Origin: Trichobilharzia szidati
Lineage: Eukaryota > Platyhelminthes > Trematoda > Strigeidida > Schistosomatidae
Direction of reading: 5' to 3'
NCBI GenBank assembly: GCA_944472155.2
Contig: OX235271.1
Coordinates: forward strand, 91,835,256-91,899,255
Length of the DNA: 64,000 nt
Position 1 is the first letter of the stretch. Each line of letters begins with the position of its first letter. The notes under the pieces are model-generated. The model saw only the letters and a program-made list of their open reading frames with translations, did no database searches and was not told the DNA's origin. The translations under genes and the position numbers were made by a program. This document shows, in pieces, positions 61,301-64,000 of this stretch.

Positions 61301-61895
61301 GTGTAACAACAGAAGGCAAGGCACGAAAGCCAAGGTATATTTTCAATTAATTAAACAACAATTTATATACATAAAGTTTATGTTCTTTAACCAATCACTG
61401 AGCGTGTGATTTTGGTCTACACTGAACGACATGAAACCAAATGTTCGAATACATATATAGTATTCCATTGCTAATGCCGAATTGAACTGTGGGAATATGT
61501 AAGAACAATATTCCGTTGGAACACATTGTCCGTATCACACCACCACAATAGGAGATCACGAAGAATGAATGCATCTATGCCATTGAGAACGATTTTGACA
61601 TCTGGAAAATATACCCTAAATCAGGCATATCTGTCATCCCCAAATATGATATATATTCTTATTTAATATCCAAAAAATAAAATAACTTGGTCATACAGTA
61701 ATTTCTTGTCATTTCTCATCTTATCTAGTACTGTTTCAGTTTCTTTTCTTATTTACTGTTCTGATTTTTTCTGATTGTTTATATTTTTTCCTCTTTCTGT
61801 TGACTAATTTCAGCCAAATTCAACATCTGATAGAGAACACTATAAAAGTTACAAAGATTTTGGTGTCTTCGATAAAACTATTGGTTATTGGACAG
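33372..61895 (+). CDS. stau-like: Staufen-like double-stranded-RNA-binding protein, 3' end missing
   Basis: Eleven plus-strand exons (33372-33674, 35928-36035, 37224-37328, 42594-42755, 45944-46180, 48544-48723, 52716-52917, 54488-54564, 55533-55636, 60272-60407, 61814-61895) join with GT-AG borders and consistent phases to at least 565 residues. Four dsRNA-binding domains can be read: about 6-77, 106-180, 208-268 and 321-398. The fourth is closest to Staufen: HPVCRLECFRA, KIKYTLLNEQ, then NNKRLAKRLAAEALLRKLGL with the basic K..AKR..AAE helix. Staufen proteins bind structured mRNAs for localisation, translation control and decay. Residues 399-565 are Ser/Asn-rich and low in complexity. A fifth domain, expected in Staufen, is not in the window. 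The family call is inferred from domain number, order and the dsRBD4 signature; another multi-dsRBD protein is the main alternative. Confidence 0.85.
33675..35927. other. Intron with an RTE 3'-end insertion
   Basis: Intron 1 of the Staufen-like gene, 2.25 kb. The only recognisable content is the minus-strand RTE fragment at 34735-35185; the rest looks unique and AT-rich. Confidence 0.6.
34735..35185 (-). mobile_element. 5'-truncated RTE-like LINE (C-terminal codons and 3' UTR)
   Basis: The minus strand reads HRLPRRALLADIGAGWKRVS, the last part of the RTE polyprotein seen at 59.6 kb, then the same 3' UTR, ending in a GA dinucleotide tail at about 34737-34756. Similarity to the 57.9-60.0 kb copy is high. 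It is inserted antisense in intron 1 of the Staufen-like gene. Confidence 0.88.
35928..36035 (+). CDS. stau-like: Staufen-like gene exon 2, dsRBD2 first half
   Basis: 108 bases, phase 0 on both sides, acceptor CATTGAG, donor ATG-GTAAGA. It encodes SASTPDPPKLQLKQLFALLG and KVKFIQSGRSADNAM: helix 1 and the first strand of a second dsRNA-binding domain. Confidence 0.78.
36230..36425 (-). repeat. tRNA-derived SINE, family C copy 1
   Basis: On the minus strand: GAGCTGTGGCTTATTGGTCT (box A-like) and CACTGGTTCGAATCCC (box B-like), then a body ending GGCTCATTGCCAAGTGCATG and AAATTGTAAATGGC. The 3' part matches the plus-strand copy at 43830-43990. It lies in intron 2 of the Staufen-like gene. Confidence 0.75.
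37224..37328 (+). CDS. stau-like: Staufen-like gene exon 3, dsRBD2 second half
   Basis: 105 bases, phase 0 both sides, acceptor CTTATATCAG, donor GCG-GTGAGT. PIMYTATVGIVGRQYVGNAT then GAEQEACIGALA supply the beta hairpin and the start of helix 2 of dsRBD2. The G-xx-Y-V-G-x-A/G-T pattern is as in Staufen dsRBD2. There is no long insertion like that in the insect protein at this point. Confidence 0.85.
37349..37384. repeat. (TA)n microsatellite next to a donor
   Basis: The TA array starts about 20 bases inside intron 3, after the exon 3 donor. Confidence 0.95.
37690..40055 (-). pseudogene. RTE-like LINE, decayed, longer 5' end than the 57.9 kb copy
   Basis: On the minus strand from high to low coordinates: LAAKQLRIQIDQDTESLFKG and SEIDSKTLPEEAWHNIWLAV (linker upstream of RT), SSEHDEERKLLKRKLTRSLR, then PSLNKVKKAVCNLKQVKAAG, YKKGDKSSCDNHRGISLT, TSGVLQGFPLSPFLFNFI, DLEYADDMVL, SARIQKANFAFARLHRLWRR, SSVRSVFLYGCETWPLRVEG, then the family 3' UTR. 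Several frameshifts and stops break the frame, so it is inactive. It lies antisense in intron 3 of the Staufen-like gene. The YADD box survives, showing decay is mostly by indels. Confidence 0.9.
40085..41070 (-). pseudogene. CR1-like LINE RT remnant
   Basis: The minus strand reads VRCTFLDYTHLPSILYLDQF, then GYSINKWLHSYFTDKKQFTL, VGNPQGAGTPTFLFAFF and LNPSKCEVVNF-like pieces in shifting frames, and finally LVNTIVDRHLNLCKKLANII. These match the FLDYTxAF, WLxSY, GxPQGxxxxPxLF and post-active-site regions of a CR1-like RT. The YADD box is not recognisable (VANFVL in its place). It is adjacent to, but a different class from, the RTE copy at 37690-40055. Confidence 0.75.
41224..41240. repeat. Short (AC)n run
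   Basis: Seventeen bases of AC repeat inside intron 3 of the Staufen-like gene. A short (TA)6 run is at 41077-41089. Confidence 0.9.
41767..41791. repeat. (GT)n microsatellite
   Basis: About 25 bases of GT repeat inside intron 3 of the Staufen-like gene. Confidence 0.93.
42012..42195 (-). repeat. Hammerhead SINE copy (family A)
   Basis: On the minus strand: tRNA-like head CAGTGTCTGAATGGTCAAAC (box A-like) and GGGGTTCGATCCACGG (box B-like), hammerhead-like motif at 42052-42097, and tail CTAACTGATATCAATCCAGG. Same family as 848-1007. It lies in intron 3 of the Staufen-like gene, about 400 bases before exon 4. Confidence 0.82.
42052..42097 (-). ncRNA. Degenerate hammerhead motif in SINE
   Basis: Stem I strands GTACTG and CAGTAC are perfectly complementary at the two ends of the 46-base motif. 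The core reads CTTAAGA instead of CTGATGA and AAAA replaces GAAA. The GTC-type site is kept as CCGTC. Stem pairing is better preserved than the catalytic core, so cleavage is unlikely. Confidence 0.6.
42594..42755 (+). CDS. stau-like: Staufen-like gene exon 4, end of dsRBD2 and start of dsRBD3
   Basis: 162 bases, phase 0 both sides, acceptor AAAAATTTAG, donor AAG-GTAATG. The joint ACIGALA-ALRRSLLSF completes helix 2 of dsRBD2. A Lys-rich linker follows, then SSSWRLHILAGLHFIYPRFK opens dsRBD3. Confidence 0.85.
43830..43990 (+). repeat. tRNA-derived SINE, family C copy 2
   Basis: The plus strand has TGGATCATTGGTTTAGGCGG (box A-like), a weak box B near 43868-43885, and the body GTGTGCCTCATTCCCAAGTC then CATGAAATTGTGCC, which matches the 3' part of the minus-strand copy at 36230-36425. 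Confidence 0.68.
44400..44790 (+). repeat. Hammerhead-bearing tRNA-derived repeat, divergent family
   Basis: A box B-like GGGTTCGAATCTC at about 44539 is followed by a hammerhead-like motif with an intact core (44586-44634). The layout is as in family A SINEs, but the surrounding sequence is different. The outer limits are guesses. Confidence 0.6.
44586..44634 (+). ncRNA. Hammerhead ribozyme candidate with canonical core
   Basis: Stem I GCCTTG (44586-44591) pairs with CAAGGC (44629-44634). The core CTGATGA at 44596-44602 is exact, stem II is GTGTC...AGAC, GAAAC is exact at 44617-44621, and the cleavage triplet GTC is at 44626-44628 immediately before the second stem I strand. A four-base CTGA duplication sits between stem I and the core, which may disturb the fold. 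Stem III is very short, as is typical for the schistosome SINE ribozymes. This is the best-preserved core in the window. Confidence 0.7.
45944..46180 (+). CDS. stau-like: Staufen-like gene exon 5, dsRBD3 second part
   Basis: 237 bases, phase 0 both sides, acceptor TTTACCAATAG, donor AAG-GTATGC. VKKLTGCEPNGYTCTCVLDG, WESTESLSMSAKKAQDSAAQ and AMLNKLN form the strands and the C-terminal basic helix (AKKAQxxAAxxML) of dsRBD3. The tail is Asn/Ser-rich. Confidence 0.88.
46874..47986 (+). mobile_element. Merlin-type DNA transposon with terminal inverted repeats
   Basis: Terminal inverted repeats of about 46 bases lie at 46874-46919 and 47941-47986, starting TAGTTAAACTTTA, with only a few mismatches. 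Flanking 8-mers TCAAAACC and TCAAGTCG share five positions, compatible with a decayed 8-base target duplication as made by Merlin elements. Inside is a broken transposase. At 1.1 kb it has the length of a complete small Merlin copy. It lies in intron 5 of the Staufen-like gene. Confidence 0.8.
46960..47883 (+). pseudogene. Merlin transposase (DDE, ISXO2/IS1016-like), disrupted
   Basis: The N-terminal part at 46983-47240 reads LTHLRFQFSEDKVFQYCLDA, then GRICSCRG and HHCVICLRWFSVREGK, a small Cys-rich DNA-binding region. After several frame breaks the catalytic part reads IIHTDEWKGYNPLSSLGYIH, RLNHSNDFVYPITGTHTNSI, EG, then HLDEYMYRMWC. HTDEW and HTNxIEG are diagnostic of the IS1016/Merlin DDE family. 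Multiple stops mean no active enzyme. Confidence 0.85.
48544..48723 (+). CDS. stau-like: Staufen-like gene exon 6, dsRBD4 first part
   Basis: 180 bases, phase 0 both sides, acceptor GTTATTTTCAG, donor CAG-GTTAGC. It encodes HPVCRLECFRASKRLDKIKY, TLLNEQ and SGRSSFVYQ: helix 1 and strand 1 in the Staufen dsRBD4 pattern (N-P-x-S-R-L ... Y-x-L-L-x-E). Confidence 0.9.
49024..49090 (-). repeat. Fragment of hammerhead SINE (family A)
   Basis: On the minus strand: CATACTGAAGAAGAGTAACA, then AACTAGGACGAAACAGGTCT, then CCAGTACTCC and the TCAATCCGAGA tail. This is the hammerhead plus 3' part only; the tRNA-like head is missing. GAAAC is intact and the CTGATGA core reads CTGAAGA. Confidence 0.65.
49680..49980. 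repeat. Inverted pair of hammerhead SINE copies
   Basis: The left copy is minus-strand (about 49690-49870) with box B-like GGGTTCGACCCC and a hammerhead remnant (GAGGAGTCCC, TAGGACGAAAC, GTCCAGCAC). The right copy is a plus-strand fragment (about 49920-49978) with AACTAGAACGAAACATCTGT, CCAGTGCTC and the TCTCTAACTGATGT tail. The arrangement is the same as at 715-1007. Confidence 0.7.
51648..51851 (+). repeat. tRNA-derived SINE, family D copy 1
   Basis: The plus strand shows a decayed tRNA-like head, then TAGCTGGCAGTAAGCCTGGA, then GAAACTTCAAATGCATCCAT. The body and tail match the copies at 52.2, 53.5 and 54.2 kb. Confidence 0.65.
52217..52432 (-). repeat. tRNA-derived SINE, family D copy 2
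   Basis: The minus strand starts TAGTGCGTCGATGGCACAGC, with box B-like AGTTCGATCCTCGG, a middle CTGATGATCAGACTGGC part and a CTTCAACCCC...TGTTCCAATGGGAA end. It lies about 280 bases before exon 7 of the Staufen-like gene. Confidence 0.72.
52716..52917 (+). CDS. stau-like: Staufen-like gene exon 7, dsRBD4 second part
   Basis: 202 bases, acceptor TTTTAACTACCAG, donor CACG-GTAAGC, ends in phase 1. IEFLNECIQGPAANNKRLAK then RLAAEALLRKLGL is the most Staufen-like segment of the gene (GxG/A-x-NKK-x-AKRxAAExML-x-x-LG). An acidic linker with PDNDDAENILG follows. Inverted family D SINEs lie on both sides. Confidence 0.92.
52975..53180 (-). repeat. Hammerhead SINE copy (family A)
   Basis: On the minus strand: a box B-like remnant near 53082-53095 (CCAACCCCTGGTGGG), a hammerhead-like motif at 53015-53064, and a short tail. 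It lies directly after exon 7 of the Staufen-like gene. Confidence 0.68.
53015..53064 (-). ncRNA. Degenerate hammerhead motif in SINE
   Basis: On the minus strand it begins GCACTGATAAAGAGTCCCAC and ends AGCTGTCCAGTGC. Stem I GCACTG/CAGTGC is perfect but overlaps the core, which reads CTGATAA. GAAAC has become AAAAT. It probably cannot cleave. Confidence 0.5.
53506..53728 (-). repeat. tRNA-derived SINE, family D copy 3
   Basis: On the minus strand: CGTTGGTTCAGTAGTAGAAT (box A region) and GGTCCGGGGTCCGATTTTCG (box B region), then the shared body and the TGTTACTGAAACTTCAGAGC end. It shares the GAAACTTC tail block with the copies at 51.6, 52.2 and 54.2 kb. Confidence 0.72.
54194..54412 (+). repeat. 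tRNA-derived SINE, family D copy 4, best preserved
   Basis: The plus strand has GTCGGTGGTGCGGAGGTAGA (box A), GGGTTCGAACCCCGG (box B), then TAGTTGCTGATAAGCCTGGC and a tail ACTGCTATTGAAACTTCAAA. The tRNA-like head could be mistaken for a tRNA gene but no full cloverleaf was found. It ends about 75 bases before exon 8 of the Staufen-like gene. Confidence 0.82.
54488..54564 (+). CDS. stau-like: Staufen-like gene exon 8
   Basis: 77 bases, acceptor AACTTAATTAG, donor AAG-GTAACG. Phase 1 in, phase 0 out: the G left by exon 7 plus GT gives Gly. It encodes NPVPTENNDNGGRSESLPNQ then MVHSK, a polar linker without a domain. Confidence 0.75.
55207..55262 (+). repeat. Small fragment of hammerhead SINE tail
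   Basis: ACGACTGTCCAGTACTTCCT followed by GGTTTTATG matches the cleavage-site and downstream part of family A SINEs. The ribozyme core is missing. Confidence 0.5.
55533..55636 (+). CDS. stau-like: Staufen-like gene exon 9
   Basis: 104 bases, acceptor ATTTATTTTTCTAG, donor AAAA-GTAAGG. It encodes DYHVNFSCTSDTFVFSEEEG then KCSSLGRRNSHPVQ and ends in phase 2. It is Ser-rich with an RRNSHP stretch that looks like a possible basophilic phosphorylation site; no domain is recognised. Confidence 0.75.
55637..57860. other. Intron 9, part before the RTE copy
   Basis: It holds a palindromic repeat at 56584-56765 and a short TA run at 55790-55802. The rest (55.8-56.5 and 56.8-57.85 kb) shows nothing recognisable. 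Confidence 0.5.
56584..56765. repeat. Inverted pair of SINE-like repeats (palindrome)
   Basis: The left arm at 56584-56635 (GAAACTCGTCA ... GATGGTGTTCCCACTGAGAC) is repeated as reverse complement at 56692-56765 (CTGGGTTCGAGTCTCAGTGG ... TGACGAGTTTC). The box B-like TGGGTTCGAGTCTC lies at the inner edge of the right arm. The spacer is about 56 bases, and the left arm has an internal deletion. Confidence 0.75.
57865..60015 (+). mobile_element. 5'-truncated RTE-like LINE with intact RT frame
   Basis: This insertion in intron 9 of the Staufen-like gene starts near 57865 in the linker before the RT, carries an open 605-codon frame, then the family 3' UTR, and ends in a CAGACAGACCAAGACACAC tail. 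The endonuclease domain is absent. Copies or fragments of the same family lie at 9.2, 34.7, 37.7-40.1 and 61.5 kb. The open frame suggests a young insertion. Confidence 0.9.
57925..59742 (+). CDS. RTE-clade reverse transcriptase, endonuclease missing
   Basis: The 605-residue open frame holds: RGKAAGPDGI at 130-139, KKGDKSSCDNHRGISL at 182-197, FLDLKAAFDSVD at 259-270, SGVRQGCPLSPFLFNF at 316-331, EYADDIVLLG at 361-370 with both catalytic aspartates, then a conserved C-terminal region including YLGSCIS and RLRWLGYVLR. RTE elements encode one protein with an N-terminal APE endonuclease followed by RT; here the endonuclease is lost by 5' truncation, so it could not mobilise itself alone. The Met at 57925 is simply the first in the frame; the native frame continued upstream (an in-frame stop lies near 57881). 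It is sense-oriented with the host gene. Confidence 0.92.
   Translation: MSSEFNEERNLHKRKLTKSLRKDREQWWLAKAKEMEKASAIGNTRQLFRLIRETGGRRQIISETICEKNGSLISSQDRRLERWKEHFEEQFNLPTATLSLPAIQHTPEWDIDTGPLSVSEVTKAICNLKRGKAAGPDGIIPEVFKYGGDMLVCSLTKVLGNVWESETVPSDWGKSLIIPVFKKGDKSSCDNHRGISLTNIVSKILGSVIMNRLSRTREEQTRENQADFRPGRGCIDHIFTIRQILEHRHTFRRPTIAIFLDLKAAFDSVDREVLWQCLTMKGVPRKYIALIKALYSNSRSHVRAYGELSSELITTSGVRQGCPLSPFLFNFIIDMLMEVSLTERNDLGIDLLPGNSPIDLEYADDIVLLGEDADKMQSLLNTLSSNLRMFGMRFAHVKCKMLLQDWTTSTPSLVIGSELIEHVDHFTYLGSCISTNGLIDDEITARIQKARAAFANLHRLWRRRDIRLSTKGRVYCSAVRSVLLYGGETSPLRAEDMKRLSVFDHRCLRSLSRVRWYNKVSNVDVRRRVLGKEGKSIEEAIKLHRLRWLGYVLRIPYHRLPRRALLADIGSGWKRVSGGQTKTWHQSMKSLTVKLSQVGRCRLPG
60272..60407 (+). CDS. 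stau-like: Staufen-like gene exon 10
   Basis: 136 bases, acceptor TTCCTTTTATTAG, donor CTG-GTTAGT. Phase 2 in, phase 0 out. It encodes KGVKSKVLYNKQNTRCYSSM, then NLSMNDMHNFIQNHYVSSTS. It is polar and Ser/Asn-rich with no recognised domain. A shared short motif with the swapping motif of vertebrate Staufen was not evident. Confidence 0.72.
60720..61290 (-). pseudogene. Penelope-like element, GIY-YIG endonuclease end, decayed
   Basis: The minus strand from 61275 reads TLTCICGSSYIGRTERRAYL, RFSEHVPKSL, then in shifted frames NSAIASHLLGTTGHGVNVAR, SFKIINRQKG, the typical order CxCGxxYIGxTxRxxxxRxxEH...A-H...TGH of the Penelope endonuclease. At least one frameshift and stops are present. The stretch down to about 60720 is probably its 3' UTR; it contains a CTGATGA...GAAA pair at 60755-60774. 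It lies antisense in intron 10 of the Staufen-like gene. Confidence 0.8.
61505..61605 (-). mobile_element. RTE-like LINE 3'-UTR scrap
   Basis: On the minus strand AATCGTTCTCAATGGCATAG then ATGCATTCATTCTTCGTGAT matches the RTE 3' UTR block seen near 59795 and 37910. A second scrap with GTTGCCAGAATCC, about 60606-60660, may belong to the same insertion, separated by the Penelope copy. Confidence 0.55.
61814..61895 (+). CDS. stau-like: Staufen-like gene exon 11 (last visible)
   Basis: 82 bases, acceptor GACTAATTTCAG, weaker donor ACAG-GTTTGT, phase 0 in, phase 1 out. It encodes PNSTSDREHYKSYKDFGVFD then KTIGYWTG. Coding continues beyond it, but no further exon is visible before the window ends. 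Confidence 0.65.
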
Positions 61896-62540
61896 GTTTG
61901 TTCTTATCTATTGATAAGTGTGTATTGTTTCTGAATATGCATGTGTGAATGAGAAAACTTCCACAATTCGACGTGTGATAGTAGAACTAGTAATTAGGCG
62001 AGATTTGTGAACACACTGAATAATATAAGCCTTTTGTTTTATTATTACATGAAGATGTGATGCAGACATTGTATACAGTCAGATGTGAACATCAGAAAAG
62101 TCTAGAAATCCATTTATTTATTGTGGTTATTACTAAAAGTTAATTTGATTTTTGCAATCGCTGTCGCCAACAGATTGTTCTGATCTGATTGTCGGATCGA
62201 TTTGATTGTTGAAATGGTTTGCTGAAGTTACTTCATATCGATTCGTTTATTGGATATATAACACGGTAAAACAGTGTTATTTACTGGATATTTACTTACA
62301 CATTCAAACCGAATATTTAAATTCTGGGTTCACCCCATCCTATGTCAGTAAAAATAGGATTAGTGAAATTTTTATGTAATAGGGCCAAGTTCCAAGGTAA
62401 ATCTAAGGCAGGAAGTAAGGTAATATAAGAGAAGCTCTAATACTTCATAATTACCCAATAAATTAATCGGAAAATGTGTAGGAAATTATAAAAATAAAAG
62501 TAATAATAATAAAGATGATGTGCATGACAAACGTAAGCAG
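61896..62540. other. Intron sequence, nothing recognisable
   Basis: An AT-rich stretch between the last visible Staufen-like exon and the Penelope remnant. No motif seen. Confidence 0.4.
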
Positions 62541-63735
62541 AAGGACAGCAACACCAAATATAGGGAATTTAGAAAATCATTAGTGCTTCCATACAAAGAA
62601 AGAACCTTTGAAACCTTGCGTAGAATTCTTAATAATGCAGGAATTAAAGTGGTATTCAAACTCACTTAGAAACATCAGACCCCCAATTTGCACTTTACTC
62701 AGTCCTCCGTGGGATTTCATCAAAGTTTGTCGTGGAAACCGAAGTTTTTCAGATTACTCTATATGGTCCCTTTGATATCATAAATCGTGGTGAGTGAAGC
62801 AAGCGTAATTGCATAAAACTACATACTGCTGATTGATTGTGACGATTCTGTACACAACTCACATCAGCCATTAGTGTTTGCTGGCCAGATCGAAGTGATT
62901 TAAAGACCGGACGACCGTTTCCCTTGATTGGGGCTCGGTTTTCTTAGTTGAGTTAAACCATGTACACCGCTGATGAGGTCGACCCCAAACAAGGGAAGCG
63001 ACTGCCTGTTGTTTAGATTACATTGATCTGGCTAGCAAGTACTGTTGTTTCATGTGAGTGGTATATAACCACTCATGTGGTTTGTGCTACTTATAATCAG
63101 ATATAAGTAGTATATCTGTAGATGGGTTCAGAAAAGCAACAATATGTTTCCAACACTGAATAAATCAATCGAAAAACAGAACTGCGAAAAGAACGTTAGA
63201 AACACTGTGCAAAACTCAACAAGCTATCGAATGTGTTGATATTCGACCAGTTTGCAAAAGATGTACAAATAAAGCATTGGAGATATGGTGTAGCAAATTT
63301 ATGTATCTACAATCAGTCTTCTCCCTAACACTCTTCTCAGTCGATCAGCAATATACAGTTTCATTTAGAGACGAATTATCCCGGTTGAAAGATCCTATCG
63401 AGCCAATCAGAGAAAATAATTCAGTTTATCTAATATCCTGCAGTGATTGTCAGCTAAAATATATAGGTTAGAGTAGTAGATCAGGGTCAGTCAGATTAGC
63501 TGAGCACAAAAACTTATTAAGATCTAGATTAACTGACGCTAATCAGATAAGAAATCTGCAACATAGCTCAGCTATGGCACTACATGCAATTGCGCACAAC
63601 CGTACAATAGGATTGGATAAGAAGAAAGTTTTAAAATCTAATATGACAGGACGGAGAGAGATTGATAACGGAAGATTTATTTGTCAAATCAACTGTAAGC
63701 ACGTGCAATACCTGTTCCAGACATCTGGATAGTTG
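62541..63735 (+). pseudogene. Penelope-like element C-terminal region with GIY-YIG endonuclease, interrupted
   Basis: Plus strand: YREFRKSLVLPYKERTFETL and RRILNNAGIKVVFKLT (62557-62667) match the RT-endonuclease linker of Penelope-like elements. The reading resumes at about 63345 with FRDELSRLKDPIEPIRENNS, VYLISCSDCQLKYIG-stop-SS, RSGSVRLAEHKNLLRSRL, SSAMALHAIAHNRTIGLDKK. The single TAG at 63469 stands where the family has Glu or Asp after YIG. About 680 bases between the two parts (62668-63345) are foreign or rearranged and include a palindrome. Confidence 0.8.
62879..63036. repeat. Palindrome with split hammerhead motifs inside the Penelope copy
   Basis: The left arm (62879-62939) and the reverse complement of the right arm (62961-63036) are homologous: both contain GCTRGCCAGATC at the outer end and CCCTTGWTTGGGG in the middle. 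On the right arm plus strand the hammerhead core CTGATGA (62970-62976) is exact but the 3' half reads GAAGC. On the left arm minus strand GAAAC, GTC and stem I (ACCG/CGGT) are intact but CTGATGA is deleted. Hammerheads are known in the terminal repeats of Penelope-like elements. Confidence 0.6.
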
Positions 63736-64000
63736 TCCTATCCCTACGGCGGATGGGAAGGAATATGGAAAACTATAAAACTAAAGTCTTGAAGTTGTGT
63801 AGTTATAATTGATATGATTATGAACAATAAATGGTATTCGTCAACTGAAAAAAATATCCGGTAAATAATACTGTTTCACTGTTTGTTTTATCCAATAAAC
63901 AAATTAATATTGCCCATGGTTTACACATATATATTTACCTGTGAAAGGTAATCTAGCAGGCTAATACAGTTGTGGTGAGAGCTGTCTACTAGCCAAATTG
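63736..64000. other. Window end, nothing recognisable
   Basis: This may be the 3' UTR of the Penelope-like copy followed by intron of the Staufen-like gene. No exon is seen. Confidence 0.35.

Noticed and set aside
1..64000. CRISPR array, bacterial operon or viral genome
   Set aside because: No regular spaced repeats or closely packed ORFs; intron-exon structure and retrotransposons indicate a eukaryotic nuclear genome.

Overview
The window looks like nuclear DNA of a digenean flatworm, most likely a schistosomatid blood fluke. The DNA is AT-rich. Genes are split into small exons with kilobase introns. The mobile-element set is the one known from schistosomes: CR1-like and RTE-like non-LTR retrotransposons, Penelope-like elements, a Merlin DNA transposon, and tRNA-derived SINEs carrying hammerhead-ribozyme motifs of the Smalpha type. 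The species cannot be fixed from sequence alone.

Two host genes are supported by exon chains whose splice sites and phases agree. On the minus strand, four exons between 10110 and 4189 encode part of an acidic, coiled-coil protein that I do not recognise; both ends lie outside what I can see. On the plus strand, eleven exons from 33372 to 61895 encode a divergent Staufen-like double-stranded-RNA-binding protein of at least 565 residues. Four dsRNA-binding domains can be read; the 3' end, including any fifth domain, is not visible.

Mobile elements fill most of the rest. 1-10 kb: an inverted pair of hammerhead SINEs and TA arrays. 10.6-15.1 kb: a two-ORF CR1-like LINE with both frames open, upstream of the 5'-most visible coiled-coil exon. 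17-33 kb: no supported host gene, but decayed CR1-like copies (17.7-19.8, 21.7-22.6, 27.1-30.2), SINEs and a Penelope RT remnant near 32 kb. 33-62 kb: the Staufen-like gene, with introns loaded with RTE copies (one keeps a 605-codon open RT frame), a CR1-like remnant, a Merlin copy with terminal inverted repeats, and many SINEs. 61-64 kb: two Penelope-like endonuclease remnants, one interrupted by a palindromic block with split hammerhead motifs.

Most notable are the ATG-less ORF2 of the intact LINE, the repeated inverted SINE pairs (several carrying ribozyme cores), and inverted SINEs flanking one exon of a gene whose product binds double-stranded RNA. All identifications come from reading motifs and splice signals by eye; no database search was run.
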